NCBI GenBank assembly: GCA_029940175.1
Contig: JAOZRM010000187.1
Location: 1-5,682 of the forward strand
DNA: 5,682 nucleotides
Source: Candidatus Sabulitectum sp.
GTDB taxonomy: Bacteria; Fermentibacterota; Fermentibacteria; Fermentibacterales; JCC-6
Reading direction: 5' to 3'
Shown here: one piece after another, positions 1-5,629 of the stretch
Numbering within the stretch: the stretch's first letter is position 1
Layout: every line of letters begins with the position of its first letter
Notes under the pieces: generated by a model
Database searches by the model: none
What the model was told of the DNA's origin: nothing
The model's input: the letters and a program-made list of their open reading frames with translations, nothing else
Made by a program: the position numbers and the translations under genes

Positions 1-16
1 CAGATTCGCTAAATAA

Positions 17-490
17 TTGAAAATAGCTGTTCTTTCAGATACACATATCCCGGCAAGGCTTCAGGTCTTGCCGGGACTTGTTTATGAGACCTGCGCCGAC
101 GTTGATCTTATTATTCATGCAGGTGATATTGAGGATCGGGATGTTATTAACGACCTCCAGAGGTTTGCTCCCGTCAAGGCTGTGCGAGGTAACATGGATT
201 TTGTTTCCTACCCGGAGATCCAGAATCTCAAACTAAAGGATTTCAATATCTGTGTCGCTCACGGCGCTGGGCCGTATCACAATGTTCGTCGAAGACTGAG
301 AAAAACATTCCAGAACAGTAAAGCAGATATTATCATTCATGGTCATACTCATATTTTCCACTGGAAGAGAGAACACGATATATGGTTCCTCTGTCCTGGA
401 GCAGTCTCGAATCCACCGGGGAGCAGATCAATGGCCGTTCTTTCCCTGGAAAAAGGGAAGACCCCGCATGTGGAAAAGATATCCCTCTGA
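17..490 (+). CDS. YfcE/MJ0936-family metallophosphoesterase
   Basis: A 157-residue calcineurin-like phosphoesterase, full length for the small YfcE/MJ0936 family, whose members are metal-dependent cytoplasmic phosphodiesterases. The metal-site motifs occur in order: SDTH (Asp8, His10), HAGD (Asp38), GN (Asn59), AHG (His82) and GHTH (His110, His112). The usual GNCD motif reads GNMD here. The start is TTG: an in-frame TAA at 14-16 directly precedes it and the next Met is residue 60, inside the fold, so TTG gives the only start that keeps the N-terminal MKIAVLSDTH strand. The window begins too close to judge a ribosome-binding site. The stop lies 50 bp before the tRNA gene, on the same strand. 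The family is clear but the physiological substrate is not; some relatives are only known to act on model phosphodiesters. Confidence 0.93.
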   Translation: MKIAVLSDTHIPARLQVLPGLVYETCADVDLIIHAGDIEDRDVINDLQRFAPVKAVRGNMDFVSYPEIQNLKLKDFNICVAHGAGPYHNVRRRLRKTFQNSKADIIIHGHTHIFHWKREHDIWFLCPGAVSNPPGSRSMAVLSLEKGKTPHVEKISL

Positions 491-491
491 C

Positions 492-520
492 TTGGAAAAC
501 AACCCATAATTCACTATCTT
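492..520 (+). promoter_or_regulatory. Putative promoter of tRNA-Arg
   Basis: TTGGAA (492-497) and TATCTT (515-520) are separated by 17 bp and each match the sigma-70 consensus at 4 of 6 positions. The GC-rich stretch just after the -10 box resembles the discriminator of stable-RNA promoters. Transcription would start near 527, about 14 bp before the mature tRNA. This is a pattern match only; read-through from the phosphoesterase gene is also possible. Confidence 0.4.
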
Positions 521-540
521 CGGGCTCACATAAATGCAGT

Positions 541-616
<76 letters not shown>

Positions 617-631
617 CTATTTAAGTTGTCA

Positions 632-685
632 AAGAGCCCTAAGATGATGAACTCCATTGCTATCTCCGGGTTCTTAACTCGTTTT
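632..685 (+). terminator. Possible weak terminator after the tRNA
   Basis: AAGAGCCC (632-639) can pair with GGGTTCTT (668-675) through one G-U pair, with a 28-nt loop, and a run of five T follows at 681-685. The long loop and the spacing to the T run make it a poor intrinsic terminator. Nothing else recognisable lies between the tRNA and the promoter at 735. Confidence 0.22.
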
Positions 686-734
686 TGTTACGACCATTCG
701 TGATTCTACTTAGCTGTCTAATCCTATGGACCAC

Positions 735-763
735 TTGCATATTCCCAAGATGGGTGGTATTAT
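735..763 (+). promoter_or_regulatory. Promoter of the nucleotidyltransferase/HEPN operon
   Basis: TTGCAT (735-740) and TATTAT (758-763) have the ideal 17-bp spacing; the -10 box matches consensus at 5 of 6 positions, the -35 at its first three. Predicted transcription start is near 770, leaving a short leader before the ATG at 786. The first operator palindrome fills the spacer and the second begins at the last base of the -10 box and covers the start site, an arrangement expected for repression. Confidence 0.5.
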
Positions 764-777
764 TCCCAATATGGGAA
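742..777. promoter_or_regulatory. Tandem palindromic operators, 21-bp phased
   Basis: Two copies of the same inverted repeat are present. Copy 2 (763-777) is perfect, TTCCCA-ATA-TGGGAA. Copy 1 (742-756) is TTCCCA-AGA-TGGGTG, imperfect only at the outer end of the right arm. Corresponding bases are exactly 21 bp apart, about two helical turns, so both sites face the same side of the DNA. They lie directly in front of a gene whose product has an N-terminal winged helix, so I infer autoregulation by that protein. Binding has not been shown. Confidence 0.72.
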
Positions 778-785
778 GAAGGAAT

Positions 786-1409
786 ATGTCTGCAAAAACC
801 AGTAAAGCCGATTATCCATCACTGGGGATAGCTACGAGTTTATTCTCAGAAGTGCAACTTAAAGTACTCGCACTTCTCTTTGGGCAGCCGAATAGAAAAT
901 TCCAGATGTCAGAGATGATTAGTCTGGCAAATTCAGGTGTCGGAGCTGTACATCGCATAATTACTCGACTTGTAAAAAGCGGCCTGGTAAATGAGGACAT
1001 AATAGGAAGAACGAAGTTTTACCATGCAAATGCTGAATCCCCTGTATTCCAGGAGTTACACGGTATTGTGATTAAAACTGTTGCTTTAACTATCCCGCTG
1101 CAATCAGCATTAACCCCATATATGAACTCAATATGCTCAGCATTTATCTACGGTTCTATTGCAAGTGGAACCGATAACGCATCCAGCGACATTGATATCA
1201 TGATCATCGGGGAAGAGCTACGATACACAGATATACTAAATGCATTTCAGCCTGTAGAGAATAATATTAAAAGGACTATAAGTGTGAAGATTTTCTCACG
1301 CAAGGAATGGAAGAGTAAGGTTGAGGGACAAAATCCATTTGTAACAAGAGTACTTAATCAGCCAAAGATATTTTTGAAAGGTTCTGAGTATGACGTTAAA
1401 GAACCTTGA
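786..1409 (+). CDS. Winged-helix / nucleotidyltransferase fusion, probable antitoxin-regulator
   Basis: A 207-residue protein with two domains. Residues about 18-82 form an ArsR/MarR-like winged helix (recognition helix near 51-67, wing near 70-80). Residues about 110-200 form a minimal MNT-type nucleotidyltransferase with the signature GS-x10-DxD: Gly123, Ser124, Asp135, Asp137. The third metal-binding carboxylate is not evident in the following strand (ISVKIF). Related proteins are often encoded beside HEPN genes, where the nucleotidyltransferase acts as antitoxin and can modify the partner. The frame stays open upstream to an ATG at 726, but that would place the promoter and both operators inside the gene. 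The ATG at 786 has a purine-rich AGAAGG just before it, with a short spacer of about 3 nt, and gives the usual short N-terminus. The gene overlaps the HEPN gene by 20 bp, implying translational coupling. Domain calls are firm; enzymatic activity is uncertain. Confidence 0.88.
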   Translation: MSAKTSKADYPSLGIATSLFSEVQLKVLALLFGQPNRKFQMSEMISLANSGVGAVHRIITRLVKSGLVNEDIIGRTKFYHANAESPVFQELHGIVIKTVALTIPLQSALTPYMNSICSAFIYGSIASGTDNASSDIDIMIIGEELRYTDILNAFQPVENNIKRTISVKIFSRKEWKSKVEGQNPFVTRVLNQPKIFLKGSEYDVKEP

Positions 1410-1797
1410 GAGAATAAAGCTTCTTCTTCCTCTCGAAAGATCTGAGACAGAATTTTCACAATTGATCGGGAAAGCAAAGATGTTTCATACCGATTCCATG
1501 AGGACTGAGTTATCTATTCAAAGCAGATTCCAATTGGCATACGAAGCTTCGTTTGCTTTGGCGCTTGCGGCACTACGCAGGCATGGTTATAGGCCATCAA
1601 GCAAAAGGTATGTAGTCTTTCAGGCTTTAAGTCACACCATAGAACTCGGGAGTGAAATTGTATTGCTCAGCAAGGCTCATGGAATGAGGAATGAAGTAGA
1701 ATACGATGCTGAACCGTTTGATGACCTTAAGTTTCTGGAAGAGCTAATCGCTGTTAACGAAATCCTGCTTGATCGTGTACCCCTTCTGCAAGGCTGA
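1390..1797 (+). CDS. HEPN-like helical protein, putative toxin partner
   Basis: A 135-residue, mostly helical protein resembling HEPN-domain proteins paired with MNT nucleotidyltransferases. Predicted helices lie near residues 18-34, 40-65, 75-97 and 111-130. Canonical HEPN ribonucleases carry R-x4-6-H at the active site. At the expected place this protein has Arg100-Asn101 followed by Tyr105 (RNEVEY), with no histidine, a variant consistent with a divergent or non-nuclease HEPN subfamily. The start ATG lies within the upstream gene and has GAAAGG at 1376-1381, 8 nt away. The 20-bp overlap ties its expression to the nucleotidyltransferase. By analogy with type VII (HepT/MntA) systems it could be a toxin neutralised by its partner, but that role is inferred from context and fold only. 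Confidence 0.78.
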   Translation: MTLKNLERIKLLLPLERSETEFSQLIGKAKMFHTDSMRTELSIQSRFQLAYEASFALALAALRRHGYRPSSKRYVVFQALSHTIELGSEIVLLSKAHGMRNEVEYDAEPFDDLKFLEELIAVNEILLDRVPLLQG

Positions 1798-1991
1798 AGG
1801 CAATGTCATTACCTGAATTTTATTCCTGGGGTCTTTACAGGAAGCTCATTATGCGGGTGCAGGAAGGTCATTCATCATGAAATCCTTTGGTGAGCCACAT
1901 CCCGAATCCAAGTCAGAAATGGGTTCCAACTAAGAATCATTGCGTATACCATAATTTAAGATTGCATCCTGAAAATACTATTCCTGCCTGA
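1798..1991. other. Gene-poor spacer after the HEPN gene
   Basis: No credible coding frame is present. A small inverted repeat TTCCTG (1823-1828) / CAGGAA (1838-1843) with a 9-nt loop and no following T run is the only hairpin near the HEPN stop, so no convincing terminator is seen. The segment also holds an intergenic repeat copy (1894-1940). No trace of the missing front part of the downstream beta-helix gene was found, so the junction with that remnant should lie near 1990-2015. Confidence 0.5.
1921..1940 (+). repeat. Intergenic repeat, copy 1
   Basis: A 20-bp element matching the copy at 3171-3190 at 18 of 20 positions; the shared consensus is GGGTKCCAAYTAAGAATCAT. Upstream landmarks are also shared in order: GCCACA (1894-1899), GAATCC (1904-1909) and GTCAGA (1912-1917), so the element may reach back to 1894. 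Compared with copy 2 it lacks about 21 bp between GTCAGA and GGGT. Confidence 0.6.
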
Positions 1992-2012
1992 GTAGACTGT
2001 ATCTGCAAGCTA

Positions 2013-2447
2013 TTGACAGCCGGAGATATAGATCCAGCATTCAACGACCCGGAAGATCCCCTGAATCCTGGCTATGCCCTCTGGCCGGCTCTGGGCACCA
2101 TCCGAAACGACATGGGAGCTTATGGAGGTGCTGGTGCAGGGATATGGACAGGCATCGAAACCAGTCCAGATCCGCATGGCAGTGATATCAGAGAACTGCT
2201 CCGGGTCTTTCCCAATCCATGTCGGGACATTGCCTTCGTCGCTTTTGAGTTAAATGCATCTTCATCAGTCTTTGTAAGCATCTACGACCTCTCCGGCAGA
2301 GTAATATCCGAAGTCATCAACTCTGAGCTCGAAGCCGGCATACATTCGGTGAGACTGGAAACCGGCGGATTGACTGCAGGAGTCTATTTTGTGACCATGG
2401 ATGCGGGAGGGGAGATATGTTCTTCCCGCTTGATCGTTCTTAGATAA
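2013..2447 (+). pseudogene. 3' remnant of a T9SS-secreted beta-helix protein
   Basis: The frame encodes about 144 residues, open back to 1992 and closed by TGA at 1989-1991. Residues 3-43, with AGD, DP repeats and RNDMGAYGG, look like the final coil of a large right-handed beta-helix (choice-of-anchor) protein. Residues about 62-144 are a complete T9SS type A sorting domain: the FPNP turn, the IYDLSGR strand, the LEAGIH and AGVYFV segments, and the terminal KL/RL-IVLR pattern. Such proteins are normally several hundred residues long with a signal peptide. Here there is no signal peptide, no Met start and no ribosome-binding site before the TTG at 2013, so the 5' part has been lost. The product, if made, could not be exported. 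A start lying outside the present sequence is excluded by the in-frame stop. The 3' end looks intact. Confidence 0.78.
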
Positions 2448-2459
2448 GGGGTGATAGGA

Positions 2460-3059
2460 ATGTACAAGTCAGAATCAACTGCGATATCCTTGCGCTGCAT
2501 ATGGCTAATCTCTCTAGTAGCTTTGACTGCAATCACGTTAATCACCACTGGATGCAATGTAACAATCGAGGACATAGACATGCCAGCTAGCGGCTGCACA
2601 GACAGTACTTTCGAGGTGGGGCTGGATCTGTTATGCCTGCCCTATGAGGGAGGAGAAATCGGGTATTGTGCTGCTCTCCTGCCGGATGGCTGGTCTACGG
2701 ACACAGTCTACTATACGGGGGATTGCGAAGGAGGAATGACTTACAGCTCCAACTGCTCCAGTTATCTCTTCCTTCAGTTTGGGGAACCCACCGGATACTC
2801 CTGGTCGGGCTTCGTCGCCGATTCAGCGAATGTACTGCTGAATTCCTTTTCTGTGAATGTAACGATGGAAGTATTGACAGATTCGGTTCCAGGGACTTTC
2901 TGGCTGGCCTTTCAGGTCGGGTGGGAATCCGGCATGAATTCCTATGATTGGGAGGATCCTCCACACTACGGAAACGAGATAGAAATTTCTCCGCTGAGCT
3001 TCGATCAAGTGACCTGGGGGACTATCAAGTCATGTTTTGGACAATTGGTCCAACGGTAG
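2460..3059 (+). CDS. Cysteine-rich lipoprotein of unknown function
   Basis: A 199-residue protein from ATG 2460, preferred because AAGGGG (2446-2451) sits 8 nt upstream; a GTG at 2451 is in frame but lies on the ribosome-binding site. Residues 14-31 are hydrophobic and end in a lipobox-like ITTGC with Cys32, predicting a lipid-anchored envelope protein. Five further cysteines (46, 59, 70, 89, 99) cluster in the first half of the mature part, suggesting disulfides. The second half is rich in beta-prone, aromatic and Gly/Ser residues, like a beta-sandwich. It ends with VTWGTIKSCF plus six residues; a terminal TWGxIK motif recurs, as far as I recall, in secreted proteins of some FCB candidate phyla. 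It starts 12 bp after the truncated T9SS gene, and its ribosome-binding site overlaps that stop codon, so the two were probably once co-transcribed. No function can be assigned. Confidence 0.75.
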   Translation: MYKSESTAISLRCIWLISLVALTAITLITTGCNVTIEDIDMPASGCTDSTFEVGLDLLCLPYEGGEIGYCAALLPDGWSTDTVYYTGDCEGGMTYSSNCSSYLFLQFGEPTGYSWSGFVADSANVLLNSFSVNVTMEVLTDSVPGTFWLAFQVGWESGMNSYDWEDPPHYGNEIEISPLSFDQVTWGTIKSCFGQLVQR

Positions 3060-3170
3060 AGGCAGCCCATAGCTAGATCGAAGCATTGGAGATAACGCTG
3101 TAGAAGCACTGTATATTCAAGCCACAGCGCTGATTCCCACGTCAGAGGATTTCTTGCCCATTCAAGAAAC

Positions 3171-3190
3171 GGGTGCCAATTAAGAATCAT
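3171..3190 (+). repeat. Intergenic repeat, copy 2
   Basis: Matches the element at 1921-1940 at 18 of 20 positions. GCCACA (3121-3126), GATTCC (3132-3137) and GTCAGA (3141-3146) precede it in the same order as in copy 1, but about 21 extra bases carrying the TTTCTTG/CAAGAAA hairpin are present here. Both copies stand downstream of one gene and 50-75 bp upstream of the next same-strand frame. Confidence 0.6.
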
Positions 3191-3208
3191 AGTTATGTAT
3201 TATAGTAC

Positions 3209-3221
3209 TTGATATTATCAA
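3209..3221. promoter_or_regulatory. Palindrome upstream of the small lipoprotein
   Basis: TTGATA-T-TATCAA is a perfect 13-bp inverted repeat located 8 bp before the AAAGGAG ribosome-binding site (3229-3235) and just after a possible -10 box, TATTAT (3198-3203). The position suits an operator, but AT-rich palindromes of this length can arise by chance and no regulator is encoded nearby. Confidence 0.3.
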
Positions 3222-3239
3222 TCATTACAAAGGAGTATT

Positions 3240-3674
3240 ATGTGCGTATTAACTAAATCAATATTGCAAATATCTTCTGTGCTAATAGGTATTGTTTTTC
3301 TGACCTCCTGCACATCCAGACAATGGGTTACTCCTGGTGATTGTGAACTTTATGAAAATCAAATAGTTTATGGTGCTGTACTGTCAGAGGGAGGTACACT
3401 TTCTTTTGCCGGTGATTTTATCACCGATGTAGATTCAAGTCTAGTTCCCCATGAGGCAACTTATTATGTCAACAGAGATGGTGGACTGTTATCTGCGGGA
3501 ACCGTTTTCGGTATCCTTGATAATGGAATCCAGGTATCAGTAGAATTGACTGATATTAGTAAGTTGGAAATTGATAAAACCAGTATTTCTAAGACAATAT
3601 TCATTTCATTGGGTGCTGTTGTTGTAACTGGTTCAATTTTATACCTTGTGGCTCTTTTCTCTTATTACCAGTAG
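3240..3674 (+). CDS. Small lipoprotein with C-terminal membrane helix
   Basis: A 144-residue protein with a strong ribosome-binding site (AAAGGAG, 4 nt before ATG). The N-terminus is a lipoprotein signal peptide: Lys6, a hydrophobic core 8-21, then LTSC with Cys24. The mature part (about 25-115) is beta-rich with a compact repeat of short strands, including a turn and DISKLEI strand near 106-112 that resemble small SH3-like barrels. Residues about 118-141 form a hydrophobic transmembrane segment ending at FSYYQ. A protein with both a lipid anchor and a C-terminal membrane helix is unusual; either the helix crosses the inner membrane, or it packs against it. Its stop is 16 bp from the stop of the convergent hydrolase gene, with no terminator between. 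I do not recognise the family. Confidence 0.75.
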   Translation: MCVLTKSILQISSVLIGIVFLTSCTSRQWVTPGDCELYENQIVYGAVLSEGGTLSFAGDFITDVDSSLVPHEATYYVNRDGGLLSAGTVFGILDNGIQVSVELTDISKLEIDKTSISKTIFISLGAVVVTGSILYLVALFSYYQ

Positions 3675-3690
3675 AGAAGGTAAATAAGTT

Positions 3691-4992
3691 TCAGAAATTC
3701 CTCCCGTTATTGTGCGAAAGGTTGTTTGGGTAAAGAACATTATCAAGCCAGAAGAAAATTCTCTCGTTGGATAGCAGTGTTGCACCCATCTGGCAGTGCT
3801 CATCCGCCCCTTCCTCTTCTGTAAAAAGAATGTATTCTTTGGGGCACTGAAGAGAGTCAAACAGAATAGCAGCCTGATTGCCGACCAGGGCATCATTCTC
3901 GGAGTCAAGTATCAGCATACTACACGCGATATCAGCAACAGAGCCACTTAGTGTGTAATTGCGTAATGAGCGCATAAATCCGCTGGGTGTATCAACCTGG
4001 AAAGTCCACATACCATTTGTATAAAACCATTTCACAAAAAGATTCTCACTCATGGCATCGTAGATAGTCTGATCGTACTCACGTGAAGCATCGGTATTGT
4101 CAAGAATTTCATCGATGTTCTCAGGATTGTTTCTAACGGCATTGGCATACATGCTGAAAGTGCCTCCATTAGCAATGCAGGCTGCAATTCTGTGTTCATA
4201 TGCTGCTGCTCGAGGAGCCAGATATCCTCCCATACTGTATCCGATCAGTACTATTCTGTCCGGGTCTGTAAACGGGAGATTGAGTGCATAATCAACCACG
4301 GGAGCTACTGCAGATTCCCAATCCGGTCTGAAGGGGATAGTCTGTTCTCTTATAACCTGCCCCTGACCAGGGCCTTCAAACAGAATACAGTTGTATCCTC
4401 TTTCAACAGCGAAGCCCCCCAGACTGAAGTAGAGTTCTTCCTTGGTGCCGTCGAACCCGGTATGGACAAGTATCATTGGTCTTACTGTGTCTGAACTGTC
4501 AACAAGACAAAGATATGCAGGAAGGTAGCTGTTCTCGAAAGGAATCTCAATGGGAACTACCGGATTTTCCGAAAGTTCTGCACCGGCAAGAAAGGCATCT
4601 CTGCTTTTTCTCCATGTTTCAATTGCCCTTGGATCATCTGGATTTGTGTGAAGATAAAATTCCGCTGCTCTGAAATATCCTGATGCCCTGAAATAGCATT
4701 CTCTTGCATTTGCCGTGGAACCATTTTCAATGAATAGATCTGCCATAGCATTCAATCTTGATGCTGTTGTGTACCACTCCGTATACCAGCTTTCCGTGTT
4801 ACCGTCTTCAATGCGACTGCAGGTACTAAGGCATTCTCCAATATCTGCTCCACCACTGAAAGTGTATCCTGCAATTCGAAGAGCTTGAAATGAGAATTGA
4901 CTGTTTTCAAAGACAAAATCTGTTGCACTGGAATTGATGAAGAGGGATAGTGTTAAAGTTAACACAAGAAGCAAGGGTTCTGAATATTTCAT
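3691..4992 (-). CDS. Secreted FrsA-like alpha/beta hydrolase
   Basis: A 433-residue serine hydrolase related to the FrsA / 2,6-dihydroxypseudooxynicotine hydrolase group. Residues 1-24 are a Sec signal peptide (Lys2, hydrophobic core 7-19, likely cleavage after SSA). Residues about 65-140 form the helical N-terminal domain typical of this group (tandem Trp-Tyr helices and the YFRASGYFRAAEFY segment). The alpha/beta-hydrolase core follows: HTGFDG (177-182) for the oxyanion region, nucleophile elbow GYSMGG with Ser253, acid Asp367 in ENDALV, and His399 in ADEHC. The triad is complete, so an active esterase, hydrolase or C-C lyase is expected; the substrate is unknown. The ribosome-binding site ACGGAG (reverse complement of 5001-5006) is 8 nt from the ATG. 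Most FrsA-like enzymes I know are cytosolic, so export is notable. The gene stands alone, convergent with the upstream lipoprotein gene. Confidence 0.9.
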   Translation of the reverse strand: MKYSEPLLLVLTLTLSLFINSSATDFVFENSQFSFQALRIAGYTFSGGADIGECLSTCSRIEDGNTESWYTEWYTTASRLNAMADLFIENGSTANARECYFRASGYFRAAEFYLHTNPDDPRAIETWRKSRDAFLAGAELSENPVVPIEIPFENSYLPAYLCLVDSSDTVRPMILVHTGFDGTKEELYFSLGGFAVERGYNCILFEGPGQGQVIREQTIPFRPDWESAVAPVVDYALNLPFTDPDRIVLIGYSMGGYLAPRAAAYEHRIAACIANGGTFSMYANAVRNNPENIDEILDNTDASREYDQTIYDAMSENLFVKWFYTNGMWTFQVDTPSGFMRSLRNYTLSGSVADIACSMLILDSENDALVGNQAAILFDSLQCPKEYILFTEEEGADEHCQMGATLLSNERIFFWLDNVLYPNNLSHNNGRNF

Positions 4993-5257
4993 AGAAGTAT
5001 CTCCGTTTCATGGTACTGTAATAGAACATCATAACCTTATGAATGCCAGTGGAAGAAATGCCATCATTGTGCAAATGTAGATCTTCTGACCGGTACTACA
5101 GAGACATGATTCTTCTATGCATTTGAGGGTTGATAATATTCCTGGCATTTAGGTTGGTGTTGACATGGTGACTGAGATGACCAATCTTGCTGTGCAGTCG
5201 AGTAAATTGTTCGATTCGTGAACTGTGTTTCAATTACTTTAACCGTGGAGGAATGTT
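4993..5257. other. Divergent intergenic region
   Basis: This gap must hold promoters for the minus-strand hydrolase and the plus-strand small secreted protein, but none is clear. On the minus strand TATGAT (5/6 of a -10 box) occurs in the reverse complement of about 5025-5040, without a good -35. On the plus strand an exact TTGACA at 5160-5165 lacks a -10 box at proper spacing. A 9-bp piece of the intergenic repeat, AAGAATCAT, occurs on the minus strand at 5106-5114. Confidence 0.45.
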
Positions 5258-5572
5258 ATGAAGACTATTCTTTTTGTTCTCTTGATAGTCTGTGCAGCAA
5301 TTTCATTTGCTGCTGATTTCAGAATCAATAATGAAACAGGAGTCAGTATCTGGTATATTTACATCTCAAAATCGACAGATGAATACTGGGGTGATGATTG
5401 GCTTGGCGAGTCAGAGATGCTTTCTAACGGTTCCAGTAAAACATACAATCTGAATACATATGATACCTGGGACATCTTGCTCATTGATGAGAATGAGAAT
5501 ACCTACAGTCTTTCAACCACTGTTCATCCAAGTGGCTTCGCCTGGACTGTTACTCCACAAAGCATGGACTAG
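5258..5572 (+). CDS. Small secreted protein with WGDDWLG motif
   Basis: A 104-residue protein started by ATG with GGAGG (5247-5251) 6 nt upstream. Residues 1-19 are a clear Sec signal peptide (Lys2, core 4-15, cleavage near SFAA before Asp20). The mature part of about 85 residues is beta-rich, with NNETGVSIWYIYIS (24-37), WGDDWLG (44-50) and a Gly-Ser turn before a strand (57-65), then WDILLIDENENTY. This pattern of N-x-TG-x-x-I followed by WG-x-D-x-LG occurs in a widespread group of small exported bacterial proteins of unknown function, which I recall only from general familiarity. There are no cysteines in the mature part. It is monocistronic: a strong terminator begins 25 bp after its stop. 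Confidence 0.85.
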   Translation: MKTILFVLLIVCAAISFAADFRINNETGVSIWYIYISKSTDEYWGDDWLGESEMLSNGSSKTYNLNTYDTWDILLIDENENTYSLSTTVHPSGFAWTVTPQSMD

Positions 5573-5597
5573 ATTTTCTATCAGTGATAATTGTGTG

Positions 5598-5625
5598 GGA
5601 GCCCGTGTTTAACGGGCTCCTTTTT
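5598..5625 (+). terminator. Rho-independent terminator
   Basis: A perfect 9-bp stem, GGAGCCCGT (5598-5606) with ACGGGCTCC (5612-5620), a 5-nt loop GTTTA and five T directly after the stem. It ends the transcript of the small secreted protein. The opposite strand has no matching T run, so it acts in the plus direction only. Confidence 0.95.
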
Positions 5626-5629
5626 GAGT

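Larger units (their letters stand above)
3060..3239. other. Intergenic region with stem-loop, repeat and palindrome
   Basis: A 180-bp gap without coding potential. CGCTGT (3096-3101) can pair distantly with ACAGCG (3124-3129). A perfect 7-bp hairpin follows, TTTCTTG (3150-3156) / CAAGAAA (3163-3169) with a 6-nt loop; it is AT-rich and lacks a T run, so it is not a convincing terminator. The repeat at 3171-3190 and the palindrome at 3209-3221 complete the region. A TATTAT at 3198-3203 could be a -10 box, but no good -35 lies 17 bp upstream. Confidence 0.5.

Noticed and set aside
742..777. Tandem repeats as a minimal CRISPR or integron-type array
   Set aside because: Only two 15-bp palindromes within a promoter; spacing and context fit operators.
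2451..2459. GTG start for the cysteine-rich lipoprotein
   Set aside because: It overlaps the AAGGGG ribosome-binding site; ATG 2460 has proper spacing.
2666..2964. Overlapping frames on both strands inside the cysteine-rich lipoprotein gene
   Set aside because: They lack signals and recognisable domains and are shadows of the 2460-3059 gene.
3041..3063. tRNA-like D-arm sequence (TTGGTCCAACGGTAGAGGC)
   Set aside because: No anticodon stem, T loop or acceptor stem can be paired around it; it is the end of the lipoprotein gene plus spacer.
3169..3190. Possible sigma-54 site on the minus strand (TTGGCACCC in repeat copy 2)
   Set aside because: The GC of the -12 element is missing at the required spacing, and copy 1 reads TTGGAACCC.
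3639..4751. Additional frames within and around the hydrolase gene on both strands
   Set aside because: All overlap the hydrolase, whose catalytic motifs and ribosome-binding site fix the true frame.
5042..5149. 8-bp inverted repeat AATGCCAG / CTGGCATT, arms at 5042-5049 and 5142-5149
   Set aside because: The arms are 92 bp apart; a match of this length is expected about by chance in a gap of this size.
5165..5221. 18-codon frame upstream of the small secreted protein
   Set aside because: No ribosome-binding site of note and no amino-acid bias suggesting a leader peptide.
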